A DNA stretch of 5,369 nt from the NCBI GenBank assembly GCA_051009975.1, contig JBPCWA010000370.1, positions 1-5,369 of the forward strand. The letters run 5' to 3'. This document shows positions 1 through 5,219 of the stretch, piece after piece (the stretch's first letter is position 1; every line of letters starts with the position of its first letter). The translations under genes and the position numbers were made by a program. This DNA comes from Tectiglobus sp051009975 (GTDB lineage: Bacteria; Pseudomonadota; Alphaproteobacteria; Rhizobiales; Hyphomicrobiaceae). The notes beneath the pieces were generated by a model that saw only the letters and a list, made by a program, of their open reading frames with translations, did no database searches and was not told where the DNA came from.

Positions 1-1790
1 GCAGCCAAAAGAAGTTGCCCTCGATCCGTGTCGTCACGGTACGCCTGGCCAAGTTCGAATAACGCGACATCCTGAAATCCGCGATTTATGTTTCGCTGTG
101 CAGCCCACAGGAGTCCAGGCAATAGACTAGGACGCATCGACGATAGCTCGACGGAAATGGGATTATCGAGATCGAGATCCCTTCCACCTCCACCAAAGTG
201 CGTTGCAGCCTGGTGTGTGAGAAATGACCAAGTCACGACTTCGACTAGACCCCTCGCGGCCAAGACGCGTCGCGCACGTCTAGAACGCTTTTGCTGATCG
301 GTAAGTACCGCACTTGCGACCCCACGCGACCGTGTCATCGCTGTGGAGGGGATCTTCTCTAGTCCAACGATGCGGATGACTTCTTCGACAAGATCAGCTG
401 GCCCAAGTATATCCGGCCGCCAACTTGGCACACCAATGGTTGCACCACGACCCGCACCGTCTATAGTGCATCCAATCGCCATAAGAATGTTCCGCGATTC
501 ATCCGGGTTGACCGCGAGACCCGTCAACTTTTTCACGCTGCCAAAATCAAAATCCAATTTGCGATCAAGGATCGGTGCTTTCCCTGCGATCTGCGCCTGG
601 GACGGGGTGCCGCCGCACATTCGGATGACGTAATCCGTTGCAAGATCCAAACCCGGTTTTACAAATGCCGGATCAACACCCCGCTCAAAGCGGTAGCGTG
701 CGTCCGAGAAAATTCCGTTTTTACGGCCAGTTTCCGCTGTCCGCACGGGATCGAAATAGGCACATTCGATGAGGACATTTGTTGTCTCGGCAGTGCAGCC
801 CGTTTCTTCGCCCCCGATAATGCCGCCATAGCCGAGTACGCCTTTGTCGTCAGCAATAACGCACATTGTCTTGTCGGCCGTGTAAGACTTACCATCGAGT
901 GCCAGGAAGCTTTCACCGTCAGTAGCCATGCGTGCACGAATATTGCCAGATAGCTTGTCTGCATCGTAGACGTGCAGCGGCCGACCGCGATCAAGTGAAA
1001 TGTAATTCGTCATGTCGACGAGCGCGCTAATAGGACGGAGGCCAACTGCCTTAAGACGCTGCTGCATCCAATGAGGAGCAGACCCGTTTGTCACGCCCCG
1101 CACGTAGCGTCCTGCAAATACTGGACAGGCGCTGCTAAATTCAGGTTCGAACGCAAGTTCTATGTTAATCGGACAGGTGAAATCTCCCTCCACTTGGCCA
1201 ATCTCTGGCTCGGGGTTAAGCGAGCCAAGACCCGCAGCAGCGAGATCTCGTGCGATGCCGCGCACGCCCGTACAGTCGGGGCGATTGGGCGTCAGACCAA
1301 TCTCGATGACAGGGTCGTTCAAGCCCATCACGTCAATGAACCGCTCCCCAACACTGTTTGATAGCGAACTATCGAGTTCGATGATGCCTTCGTGATTGTC
1401 CGACAATTCTAGTTCGCGTTCGGATAGTAGCATTCCATTTGATATGACACCGCGAACAGGGCGTTTATCAAGTGTCAGGCCCGTGCCGGGTATATAGCTA
1501 CCAAGTGGTGCGAATACACCGATCAACCCGTCGCGCGCGTTCGGAGCACCGCAAACGACTTCGACTGGCGCCGCACCAGGCGAGATCTCCACCGCGCATA
1601 CTCTGAGGCGATCTGCATTCGGGTGCTGTTTGGCCGAAGTCACTCGTGCGATCGTGAATTCGCTGAGCAATACGGACGGGTCAGAAATGTCGTCCACTTC
1701 CAGCCCTATCGCAGATAGAGTTGTGGCGATCTTGTTCAAAGAAGCTGTTGTATCAAGGTGATCTTTCAGCCAGCCGAGAGTGAATTTCAT
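1..1790 (-). CDS. pheT: Phenylalanyl-tRNA synthetase beta subunit, 5' part (truncated by window edge)
   Basis: This is the beta subunit of the alpha2beta2 cytoplasmic enzyme that charges tRNA-Phe. The frame is open without a stop from an ATG at 1788-1790 to the window edge, giving 596 codons of a family usually about 800 residues long. The N-terminus MKFTLGWLKDHLDT is typical. An EMAP-like tRNA-binding domain lies at about residues 40-148 (HPNADRLRVC at 56-65, NGMLLSERE at 118-126). The B3/B4 editing region is at about 210-385 (LVDMTNY, GGIIGGEET, RYRFERGVDP). The B5 domain is at about 405-480 (PSWRPDI, DLVEEVIRIVGLEKIP). The start of the catalytic-like core follows (NPIS, MRPSLLPGLL, ALFELGQAY). 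The C-terminal anticodon-binding domain would lie outside the window. The start is fixed by homology, because the 20 bases upstream hold no convincing Shine-Dalgarno. A 91-base gap separates it from the membrane gene upstream. No frameshift or lost key motif is visible. Confidence 0.97.
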   Translation of the reverse strand, partial: MKFTLGWLKDHLDTTASLNKIATTLSAIGLEVDDISDPSVLLSEFTIARVTSAKQHPNADRLRVCAVEISPGAAPVEVVCGAPNARDGLIGVFAPLGSYIPGTGLTLDKRPVRGVISNGMLLSERELELSDNHEGIIELDSSLSNSVGERFIDVMGLNDPVIEIGLTPNRPDCTGVRGIARDLAAAGLGSLNPEPEIGQVEGDFTCPINIELAFEPEFSSACPVFAGRYVRGVTNGSAPHWMQQRLKAVGLRPISALVDMTNYISLDRGRPLHVYDADKLSGNIRARMATDGESFLALDGKSYTADKTMCVIADDKGVLGYGGIIGGEETGCTAETTNVLIECAYFDPVRTAETGRKNGIFSDARYRFERGVDPAFVKPGLDLATDYVIRMCGGTPSQAQIAGKAPILDRKLDFDFGSVKKLTGLAVNPDESRNILMAIGCTIDGAGRGATIGVPSWRPDILGPADLVEEVIRIVGLEKIPSTAMTRSRGVASAVLTDQQKRSRRARRVLAARGLVEVVTWSFLTHQAATHFGGGGRDLDLDNPISVELSSMRPSLLPGLLWAAQRNINRGFQDVALFELGQAYRDDTDRGQLLLA

Positions 1791-1881
1791 GATGGGAAAC
1801 TCTGGATTGCGATCATTGGGGAGGATGGAGATTAAGCCTGATATTTAGAATTAGAAGACTTCGAGATGGCGATACGACCCG

Positions 1882-2439
1882 CTATTCGAGCATTCTCGTC
1901 TGCCCCACTGTCTGACGGTGTGCTTGTCTCGCGAGTCGCATCTTTCCGTATATCCATGCAAAAGAAATGAGAATCTTGATCAGTGTCAGACCGTAGAATA
2001 GACGAAATACGAAAGTGTAGATCCAAAACCAAACCAGATTTGTGTTGATTGTCAGCGTACCAACTCGCAGTTCGAAATGTTCCATCACGTCAAAAAAACC
2101 GCCACGCAGCACGAGATCCAGGCAAAACAGGGCCACCGATATCGGACCACCCCAGACAGTTTCATCCCCATTCGAGAAGATTGGAAAGCCGTCCGCCTGT
2201 AGCAGGAGACAACTGCACGTAAAGGCTACATAGAAAAATAATATCGAGATGGCCATGAAGTGGTAATAGGCCAATGCCTGTCGCAACGAGCTGCCAGTGA
2301 ACGAAAAATCTATCCACCGGTCAATTTCGTCGTGTTTCGTGTCGTGGTAGAAAAGAATGAAAATTAACGCTGCAACCATCAGCGCAGCAATTATAAGCGC
2401 CAGAACAATCGAAACCTGTAGATCTTGCATAGCCGGCAT
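1882..2439 (-). CDS. Small four-segment membrane protein of unknown function between pheS and pheT
   Basis: I do not recognise this 185-residue protein. The ATG at 2437-2439 is chosen because GGAGG lies 5 bases upstream. A TTG four codons earlier is in frame, but the Shine-Dalgarno itself overlaps that codon's neighbourhood, so it is unlikely to be the start. Hydrophobic stretches at about residues 8-31, 58-80, 97-114 and 135-164 look like four membrane segments. The segments are joined by a charged loop (HDTKHDEIDRW, 32-42), a polar loop around FSNGDETVWGG (88-98), and a short MEHFELRV stretch (119-126). The tail is basic (KMRLARQAHRQ, 167-177). There is no obvious signal-peptide cleavage site or catalytic motif. 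Phenylalanine makes up 19 of 185 residues, high even for a membrane protein. The gene is co-directional with pheS (81 bases upstream) and pheT (91 bases downstream), so it is probably co-transcribed. The coding call rests on length, hydrophobic pattern and Shine-Dalgarno; function is unknown. Confidence 0.85.
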   Translation of the reverse strand: MPAMQDLQVSIVLALIIAALMVAALIFILFYHDTKHDEIDRWIDFSFTGSSLRQALAYYHFMAISILFFYVAFTCSCLLLQADGFPIFSNGDETVWGGPISVALFCLDLVLRGGFFDVMEHFELRVGTLTINTNLVWFWIYTFVFRLFYGLTLIKILISFAWIYGKMRLARQAHRQTVGQTRMLE

Positions 2440-2444
2440 GCCGC

Positions 2445-2449
2445 CCTCC
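2445..2449 (-). promoter_or_regulatory. Shine-Dalgarno GGAGG deciding the membrane-protein start
   Basis: GGAGG on the minus strand lies 5 bases before the ATG at 2437-2439. It is one of the strongest ribosome binding sites in the window. It sets the start at this ATG rather than at the upstream TTG (2449-2451) or the later in-frame ATG (2428-2430), which would be 14 bases away. Confidence 0.8.
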
Positions 2450-2471
2450 AAAAGTCGGATAGCGTTCCGAC
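2450..2471 (-). terminator. Hairpin plus U4 between pheS and the membrane gene (weak terminator or attenuator)
   Basis: In the minus-strand transcript GTCGGA (2471-2466) pairs perfectly with TCCGAC (2459-2454) across a 6-base loop. Four T residues (2453-2450) follow, then the GGAGG ribosome binding site. The stem has six pairs, four of them G-C, and the U-tract is short, so full termination is doubtful. It may act as a partial terminator or as a structure next to the ribosome binding site that tunes translation of the membrane gene and read-through into pheT. The structure was read by eye and no folding energy was computed. Confidence 0.35.
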
Positions 2472-2520
2472 GCCAAGCTCAGGTCGTATCGAATCCGCCA
2501 TTGGCCAAAGGACTGCAACC

Positions 2521-3603
2521 TTAAGTCGACAATCCTCCAGCAAGCGTCGGTATATCGAGCGGCATGAAACCGTAGTGCCGCATCCATCTGAGGTCGCCTG
2601 TGAACATGTCCCTTAAATCTGGTATTCCGTATTTCAACATGGTTATGCGGTCCAAACCCATCCCAAACGCGAAGCCTTGATGGCGTTGCGGGTCCAGACC
2701 GCAGCTGGCGATGACATTTGGATGCACCATCCCTGATCCAAGAATCTCAAGCCACTCACCTGGCTTTCCTATGGCGGACGCATCGATATCGACTTCCATC
2801 GATGGCTCTGTGAAAGGAAAGTGCGATGCACGAAACCGCATTCGCACGTCATCAACTTCGAAGAAAGCCTTACAGAACTCTTCCAAACACCACTTCAGAT
2901 GGCCCATATGGGTCTCTTCATCGATGACAAGCCCCTCCACTTGGTGGAACATAGGTGTGTGCGTCTGATCGCTATCACACCGATAGACCCGACCCGGGGC
3001 GATCACCCGAATGGGGGGCTGTTGCGTTAGCATCGTGCGCACTTGAACAGGGCTTGTATGGGGCCTTAGGACCATGCGCGTGCCGTCCGCACGCTCCCTC
3101 AGATAAAATGTGTCCATGTCCTGGCGAGCAGGGTGATGCAAAGGGATGTTGAGTTTCGTAAAACAATTGTCATCGGTGTCAATATCAGGACCCTCCGCGA
3201 CAGCGAAGCCCAGATCGGCGAATATTTCGTTCACCTCGTCAAAGACTTGGCTCAGAGGATGAATGCGACCGTCAGAGAGTGGTCCAAGTCGAACTGGGAG
3301 CGATACGTCCTCCCACTCGGTTCGCAATCGCTGGTCCAATGCGACTTGCTCAAGGCTGGTCTTGCGCTCCCGCAGAGCCTGATCGACGCGGAGCTTCAGC
3401 GCATTGATAGTCTGGCCGAAAGATTTGCGGTCCTCGGGCGCCATCGCACCGATTTTCTGCATCAAGCCGGATATTCGACCTTTTTTGCCGATGGCTGAAA
3501 TGCGCACTGCTTCCAGTTCAGGCAGTCCGGTTGCCGACGCGATTTCTGACAGCACGTCAGTCTCGAGAGCCTCGAGCGCGTCTCGTTCAGGATTTTGTGG
3601 CAT
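2521..3603 (-). CDS. pheS: Phenylalanyl-tRNA synthetase alpha subunit
   Basis: This is the catalytic alpha subunit of PheRS, which activates phenylalanine with ATP and transfers it to tRNA-Phe together with PheT. At 360 residues it is full length. The N-terminal coiled-coil region (about 1-90) is followed by the class II synthetase core. Motif 1 lies around HPLSQVFDEVNEIF (115-128), with EGPDI at 137-141. HPARQDMDTFYL is at 157-168 and RPHTSPVQVR at 180-189. Motif 2 includes GRVYRCDSDQTH (204-215) and FHQVEGL (219-225). Motif 3 is GFAFGMGLDR (310-319). The Ala in GFAFGMG, which in E. coli PheS helps exclude bulkier phenylalanine analogues, is kept. The ATG is 23 bases after the rplT stop, so co-transcription and perhaps translational coupling with rplT are likely. 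The Shine-Dalgarno is weak (GGGA). There is no room for a separate phe leader peptide of the E. coli type. Confidence 0.98.
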   Translation of the reverse strand: MPQNPERDALEALETDVLSEIASATGLPELEAVRISAIGKKGRISGLMQKIGAMAPEDRKSFGQTINALKLRVDQALRERKTSLEQVALDQRLRTEWEDVSLPVRLGPLSDGRIHPLSQVFDEVNEIFADLGFAVAEGPDIDTDDNCFTKLNIPLHHPARQDMDTFYLRERADGTRMVLRPHTSPVQVRTMLTQQPPIRVIAPGRVYRCDSDQTHTPMFHQVEGLVIDEETHMGHLKWCLEEFCKAFFEVDDVRMRFRASHFPFTEPSMEVDIDASAIGKPGEWLEILGSGMVHPNVIASCGLDPQRHQGFAFGMGLDRITMLKYGIPDLRDMFTGDLRWMRHYGFMPLDIPTLAGGLST

Positions 3604-3626
3604 GCCCGGTGATCCCGGTTGGACAA

Positions 3627-3995
3627 TTATTGATGTGCCTGTCCGACAGCTGCTTGGGCCTTGCTCACGAGTGTTTGAAAGGCGTCTGCGTCACGCACTG
3701 CGATCTCGGCAAGCACTTTTCGATCAATCTCAATTCCGGCCTTTGTGAGGCCATCGATGAACCGTCCATAGGTCATGCCGTGTTCGCGACTAGCAGCATT
3801 GATCCGCTGTATCCATAATGAGCGGAATGATCGCTTGCGGCGCTTGCGATCTCGGTAGGTATACTGGGCAGCTTTTTCTACGGCTTGTTTGGCAACTCGA
3901 ATCGTGTTCTTGCGGCGACCGTAGTAACCTTTAGCAGCAGAGAGCACTTTCTTGTGCTTAGCGTGGGCTGTAACGCCGCGCTTTACGCGAGCCAT
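3627..3995 (-). CDS. rplT: 50S ribosomal protein L20
   Basis: L20 binds 23S rRNA and is needed early in 50S assembly. In E. coli and Bacillus it also represses its own operon by binding the mRNA leader; whether it does so here is not shown. The 122 residues are normal to slightly long for the family. The very basic N-terminal extension (MARVKRGVTAHAKHKK) and YYGRRKN are typical. The family signature is complete at 54-70: K, then R58, the LW dipeptide at 60-61, IQRIN at 62-66 and R70. The globular C-terminal half contains MTYGRFIDGL and LAEIAV. The ATG at 3993-3995 has AAGGA 8 bases upstream. rpmI lies 53 bases upstream and pheS 23 bases downstream. Confidence 0.98.
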   Translation of the reverse strand: MARVKRGVTAHAKHKKVLSAAKGYYGRRKNTIRVAKQAVEKAAQYTYRDRKRRKRSFRSLWIQRINAASREHGMTYGRFIDGLTKAGIEIDRKVLAEIAVRDADAFQTLVSKAQAAVGQAHQ

Positions 3996-4003
3996 GACGA
4001 TGA

Positions 4004-4008
4004 TCCTT
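4004..4008 (-). promoter_or_regulatory. rplT Shine-Dalgarno (AAGGA)
   Basis: The sequence AAGGA on the minus strand sits 8 bases before the rplT ATG. It comes directly after a U6-C-U6 tract, so it lies in an unstructured, pyrimidine-rich setting. Confidence 0.7.
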
Positions 4009-4054
4009 AAAAAAGAAAAAAGACTCTAAATCCGAGCAGCGAGTCGACTCACCG
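4009..4054 (-). promoter_or_regulatory. Hairpin and U6CU6 tract in the rpmI-rplT spacer (possible attenuator)
   Basis: In the transcript, CGGUGAG (4054-4048) can pair with CUCGCUG (4043-4037) over a UCGA tetraloop. This gives seven pairs including two wobbles, and the rpmI UGA stop lies inside the stem. An alternative pairs GACUC (4045-4041) with GAGUC (4026-4022) and is followed at once by UUUUUUCUUUUUU (4021-4009). The two foldings exclude each other because they share bases, which is the layout of an attenuator. The second stem is short (5 bp, 14-base loop), so a working terminator is uncertain. The core GAGTCGACTC (4041-4050) is a perfect 10-base palindrome. Confidence 0.3.
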
Positions 4055-4249
4055 GTTGTACGGCATGTACTTTTTCACGATTCTCGCATCAGGATCGCAC
4101 AGGACCATCGTGCCGCGCGCATTACGAATAAACTTCTTGGTTCGTTTGATCATTCCATGACGCTTGCCTTGCGCCTGAACCTTGACTTTGCCTGTCGCAG
4201 TCATTTTGAAGCGCTTTTTCGCACTTGCTTTCGTCTTCAGCTTGGGCAT
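4049..4249 (-). CDS. rpmI: 50S ribosomal protein L35
   Basis: L35 is a small basic protein of the large ribosomal subunit. The 66-residue product has the complete family signature at residues 4-15 (LKTKASAKKRFK), followed by TGKVKVQAQGKRHG, and ends in KKYMPYNR. The start is the ATG at 4247-4249, with GGAGA 5 bases upstream and the expected MPKLKTK N-terminus. The frame stays open for 24 more codons upstream to a TTG, but that stretch does not resemble L35 and is not taken as coding. The gene is preceded by a 300-base gap after infC and followed by rplT after 53 bases. Confidence 0.97.
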   Translation of the reverse strand: MPKLKTKASAKKRFKMTATGKVKVQAQGKRHGMIKRTKKFIRNARGTMVLCDPDARIVKKYMPYNR

Positions 4250-4254
4250 TTCGC

Positions 4255-4259
4255 TCTCC
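4255..4259 (-). promoter_or_regulatory. rpmI Shine-Dalgarno (GGAGA)
   Basis: The sequence GGAGA on the minus strand lies 5 bases before the rpmI ATG. Together with the conserved MPKLKTK start it decides against the longer reading frame that begins at a TTG at 4321. Confidence 0.75.
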
Positions 4260-4314
4260 AGTTGGGTGACGTGCTCGGTTGTGCGCACCATCTTCCGTCG
4301 CTTGACAGTCCAGT

Positions 4315-4335
4315 CCGACAATCGCAGCCGACAAT
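4315..4335 (-). repeat. Short direct repeat in the rpmI leader
   Basis: The octamer ATTGTCGG (minus strand) occurs twice, at 4335-4328 and 4322-4315, separated by five bases. GGACT then occurs twice in tandem just downstream. It lies about 70 bases before the rpmI start, inside the probable leader RNA. It may be a protein or RNA contact site, or chance. Confidence 0.35.
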
Positions 4336-4425
4336 AAATTGGTCGAAGTGCAAGAACTGGAGGGCAGCTCGCGTCGTTTTGATGCAGCTATTCGCAGCAC
4401 TTTTCGCAAAAACCTGTATTAGGCC

Positions 4426-4473
4426 TCTGCCACAAAGCAGATAGACCGCCACGGCATGCCCCGCCGGGCGGTC
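4426..4473 (-). promoter_or_regulatory. Two hairpins at the 5' end of the putative rpmI-rplT leader RNA
   Basis: The first hairpin pairs GACCGCC (4473-4467) with GGCGGTC (4450-4444). It continues inward, past one bulged base, with CGGC (4466-4463) against GCCG (4455-4452) and a 7-base loop, for eleven pairs that are almost all G-C. Two bases later a second hairpin pairs TCTGC with GCAGA (4441-4426) over a 6-base loop. Both would start within a few bases of the transcript predicted from the promoter at 4483-4511. No poly-U follows either, so they are not intrinsic terminators. A role as a regulatory leader is an inference, for example as an L20 target as in other phyla. The rest of the gap, about 4260-4425, shows only the short repeat at 4315-4335. 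Confidence 0.45.
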
Positions 4474-4482
4474 AATCGCCGG

Positions 4483-4511
4483 GTTATAATCCGGCAATGC
4501 CGGCGAAGCAA
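4483..4511 (-). promoter_or_regulatory. Sigma70-type promoter upstream of rpmI
   Basis: TTGCTT (4511-4506) and TATAAC (4488-4483) on the minus strand are separated by exactly 17 bases. Each matches the consensus hexamer at four to five of six positions, with the critical TTG and TATAA present. It lies 38 bases past the infC stop and would start transcription near 4475, leaving a leader of about 225 bases before rpmI. This suggests that rpmI-rplT-pheS can be transcribed independently of infC. GCCGG/CCGGC arms flank the -10 box. Confidence 0.6.
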
Positions 4512-4549
4512 GTGCGAATTCCTGACGCCGTAACGCGAACTAATGCGTT

Positions 4550-5089
4550 CTAGCGCGGGGCCAACACCATCACCATTTGGCGACCTTCCAGGCGCGGCTC
4601 AGATTCAACCTTCGCGATTTCATCAATATCGGTCTTTACCCTGATCATGAGATCTCGGCCAATTTGCTGATGCGCCATTTCTCGGCCACGAAACCGCAGA
4701 GTTACTTTTACTTTGTCGCCGTCATCGAAAAAGCGCCGCATTGACCGCATTTTGACATCATAGTCGTGGGCGTCGATATTCGGACGCATCTTGATTTCTT
4801 TGACTTCGACTGTCTTTTGCTTTTTTCGTGCCTCTGCAGCCTTCTTTTGTTCCTGGTATTTGTACTTTCCGTAATCCAGGATTTTACAAACGGGCGGCTT
4901 GGCGTCAGGCGATACCTCTACGAGGTCCAGGCCGGCGTCGCCAGCCTGTGCAAGGGCATGATCAATATTAACCACGCCCTGATTGTCGCCAGTTGAATCT
5001 ATTAATCTGACTTCTCGGACCCGAATTGCGTCGTTGATACGGGGACCGGTCTGCTCGCGCTCGGGCGGGCCTCGAAATGGTCGGCGGAT
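4550..5089 (-). CDS. infC: Translation initiation factor IF3, with AUC start codon
   Basis: IF3 binds the 30S subunit, prevents premature subunit joining and checks the start codon and initiator tRNA. With the start at the ATC at 5087-5089 the protein is 179 residues, normal for alphaproteobacteria. It begins IRRPFRGPP (first residue inserted as Met). The N-terminal domain (about 14-80) contains GPRIND and DLVEVSP. The IF3 signature runs KILDYGKYKYQEQK (69-82). A Lys/Arg-rich linker (82-92) leads to the C-terminal domain (KEIKMRPNIDAHDY, FRGREMAH) ending in VMVLAPR. There is no in-frame ATG before codon 101. AGGAG lies 8 bases before the ATC, whereas the only longer option, a GTG at 5179, has no Shine-Dalgarno and would add 30 residues unlike IF3. 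E. coli infC uses AUU and is autoregulated through it, so the same control is likely here. Confidence 0.95.
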   Translation of the reverse strand: MRRPFRGPPEREQTGPRINDAIRVREVRLIDSTGDNQGVVNIDHALAQAGDAGLDLVEVSPDAKPPVCKILDYGKYKYQEQKKAAEARKKQKTVEVKEIKMRPNIDAHDYDVKMRSMRRFFDDGDKVKVTLRFRGREMAHQQIGRDLMIRVKTDIDEIAKVESEPRLEGRQMVMVLAPR

Positions 5090-5097
5090 GGTGTGTG

Positions 5098-5102
5098 CTC
5101 CT
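5098..5102 (-). promoter_or_regulatory. infC Shine-Dalgarno (AGGAG) that points to the AUC start
   Basis: AGGAG on the minus strand lies 8 bases upstream of the ATC at 5087-5089. No ATG, GTG or TTG in the infC frame is placed to use it. This, with the IRRPF N-terminus, is the main evidence for a non-canonical start. Confidence 0.75.
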
Positions 5103-5191
5103 GTTTTGTTGCCTGCTTTACCCGCTAGGATTTTGCCGTCGGTTGGACATGTGCCACGAATGCGGCGAATCACCAGCACAAGGGTAGATTG

Positions 5192-5219
5192 ATAATATCA
5201 TCAGCCAAGTCAAGGTGAA
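5192..5219 (-). promoter_or_regulatory. Candidate infC promoter
   Basis: TTCACC (5219-5214) and TATTAT (5197-5192) on the minus strand are 16 bases apart. The -10 matches five of six consensus positions and the -35 four of six. It overlaps the last codons of the upstream gene and would start about 95 bases before the infC AUC. A TTGACT at 5213-5208 is a better -35 by itself but has no acceptable -10 at 16-18 bases. This is a weak call. infC may also be read from further upstream. Confidence 0.35.

Noticed and set aside
166..181. Tandem ATCGAG units
   Set aside because: They encode the Asp-Leu-Asp-Leu-Asp stretch of PheT in the minus frame. Two units are explained by coding.
659..994. A 111-codon minus-strand frame inside pheT
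   Set aside because: It lies in another frame of the unbroken pheT coding sequence, which carries the recognised motifs. It is a shadow.
1071..1395. Overlapping plus-strand frames of 96 and 77 codons opposite pheT
   Set aside because: They are antisense to the tRNA-binding and B3/B4 regions of pheT and have no independent support.
3133..3498. A 121-codon plus-strand frame opposite pheS
   Set aside because: It is antisense to the well-conserved N-terminal half of pheS, has no Shine-Dalgarno and resembles nothing. It is a shadow of coding bias.
4250..4321. In-frame 24-codon N-terminal extension of L35
   Set aside because: The extension has no similarity to L35, starts with TTG, and the family start MPKLKTK has its own well-placed GGAGA.
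4237..4497. A minus-strand frame of 86 codons starting at a TTG and covering most of the infC-rpmI gap
   Set aside because: It has no Shine-Dalgarno, begins inside the promoter, runs through the hairpins and ends out of frame just after the rpmI start. It resembles no family I know.
5090..5179. GTG-started 30-residue extension of IF3
   Set aside because: There is no Shine-Dalgarno before the GTG, the residues do not look like IF3, and the AGGAG site points to the ATC downstream.
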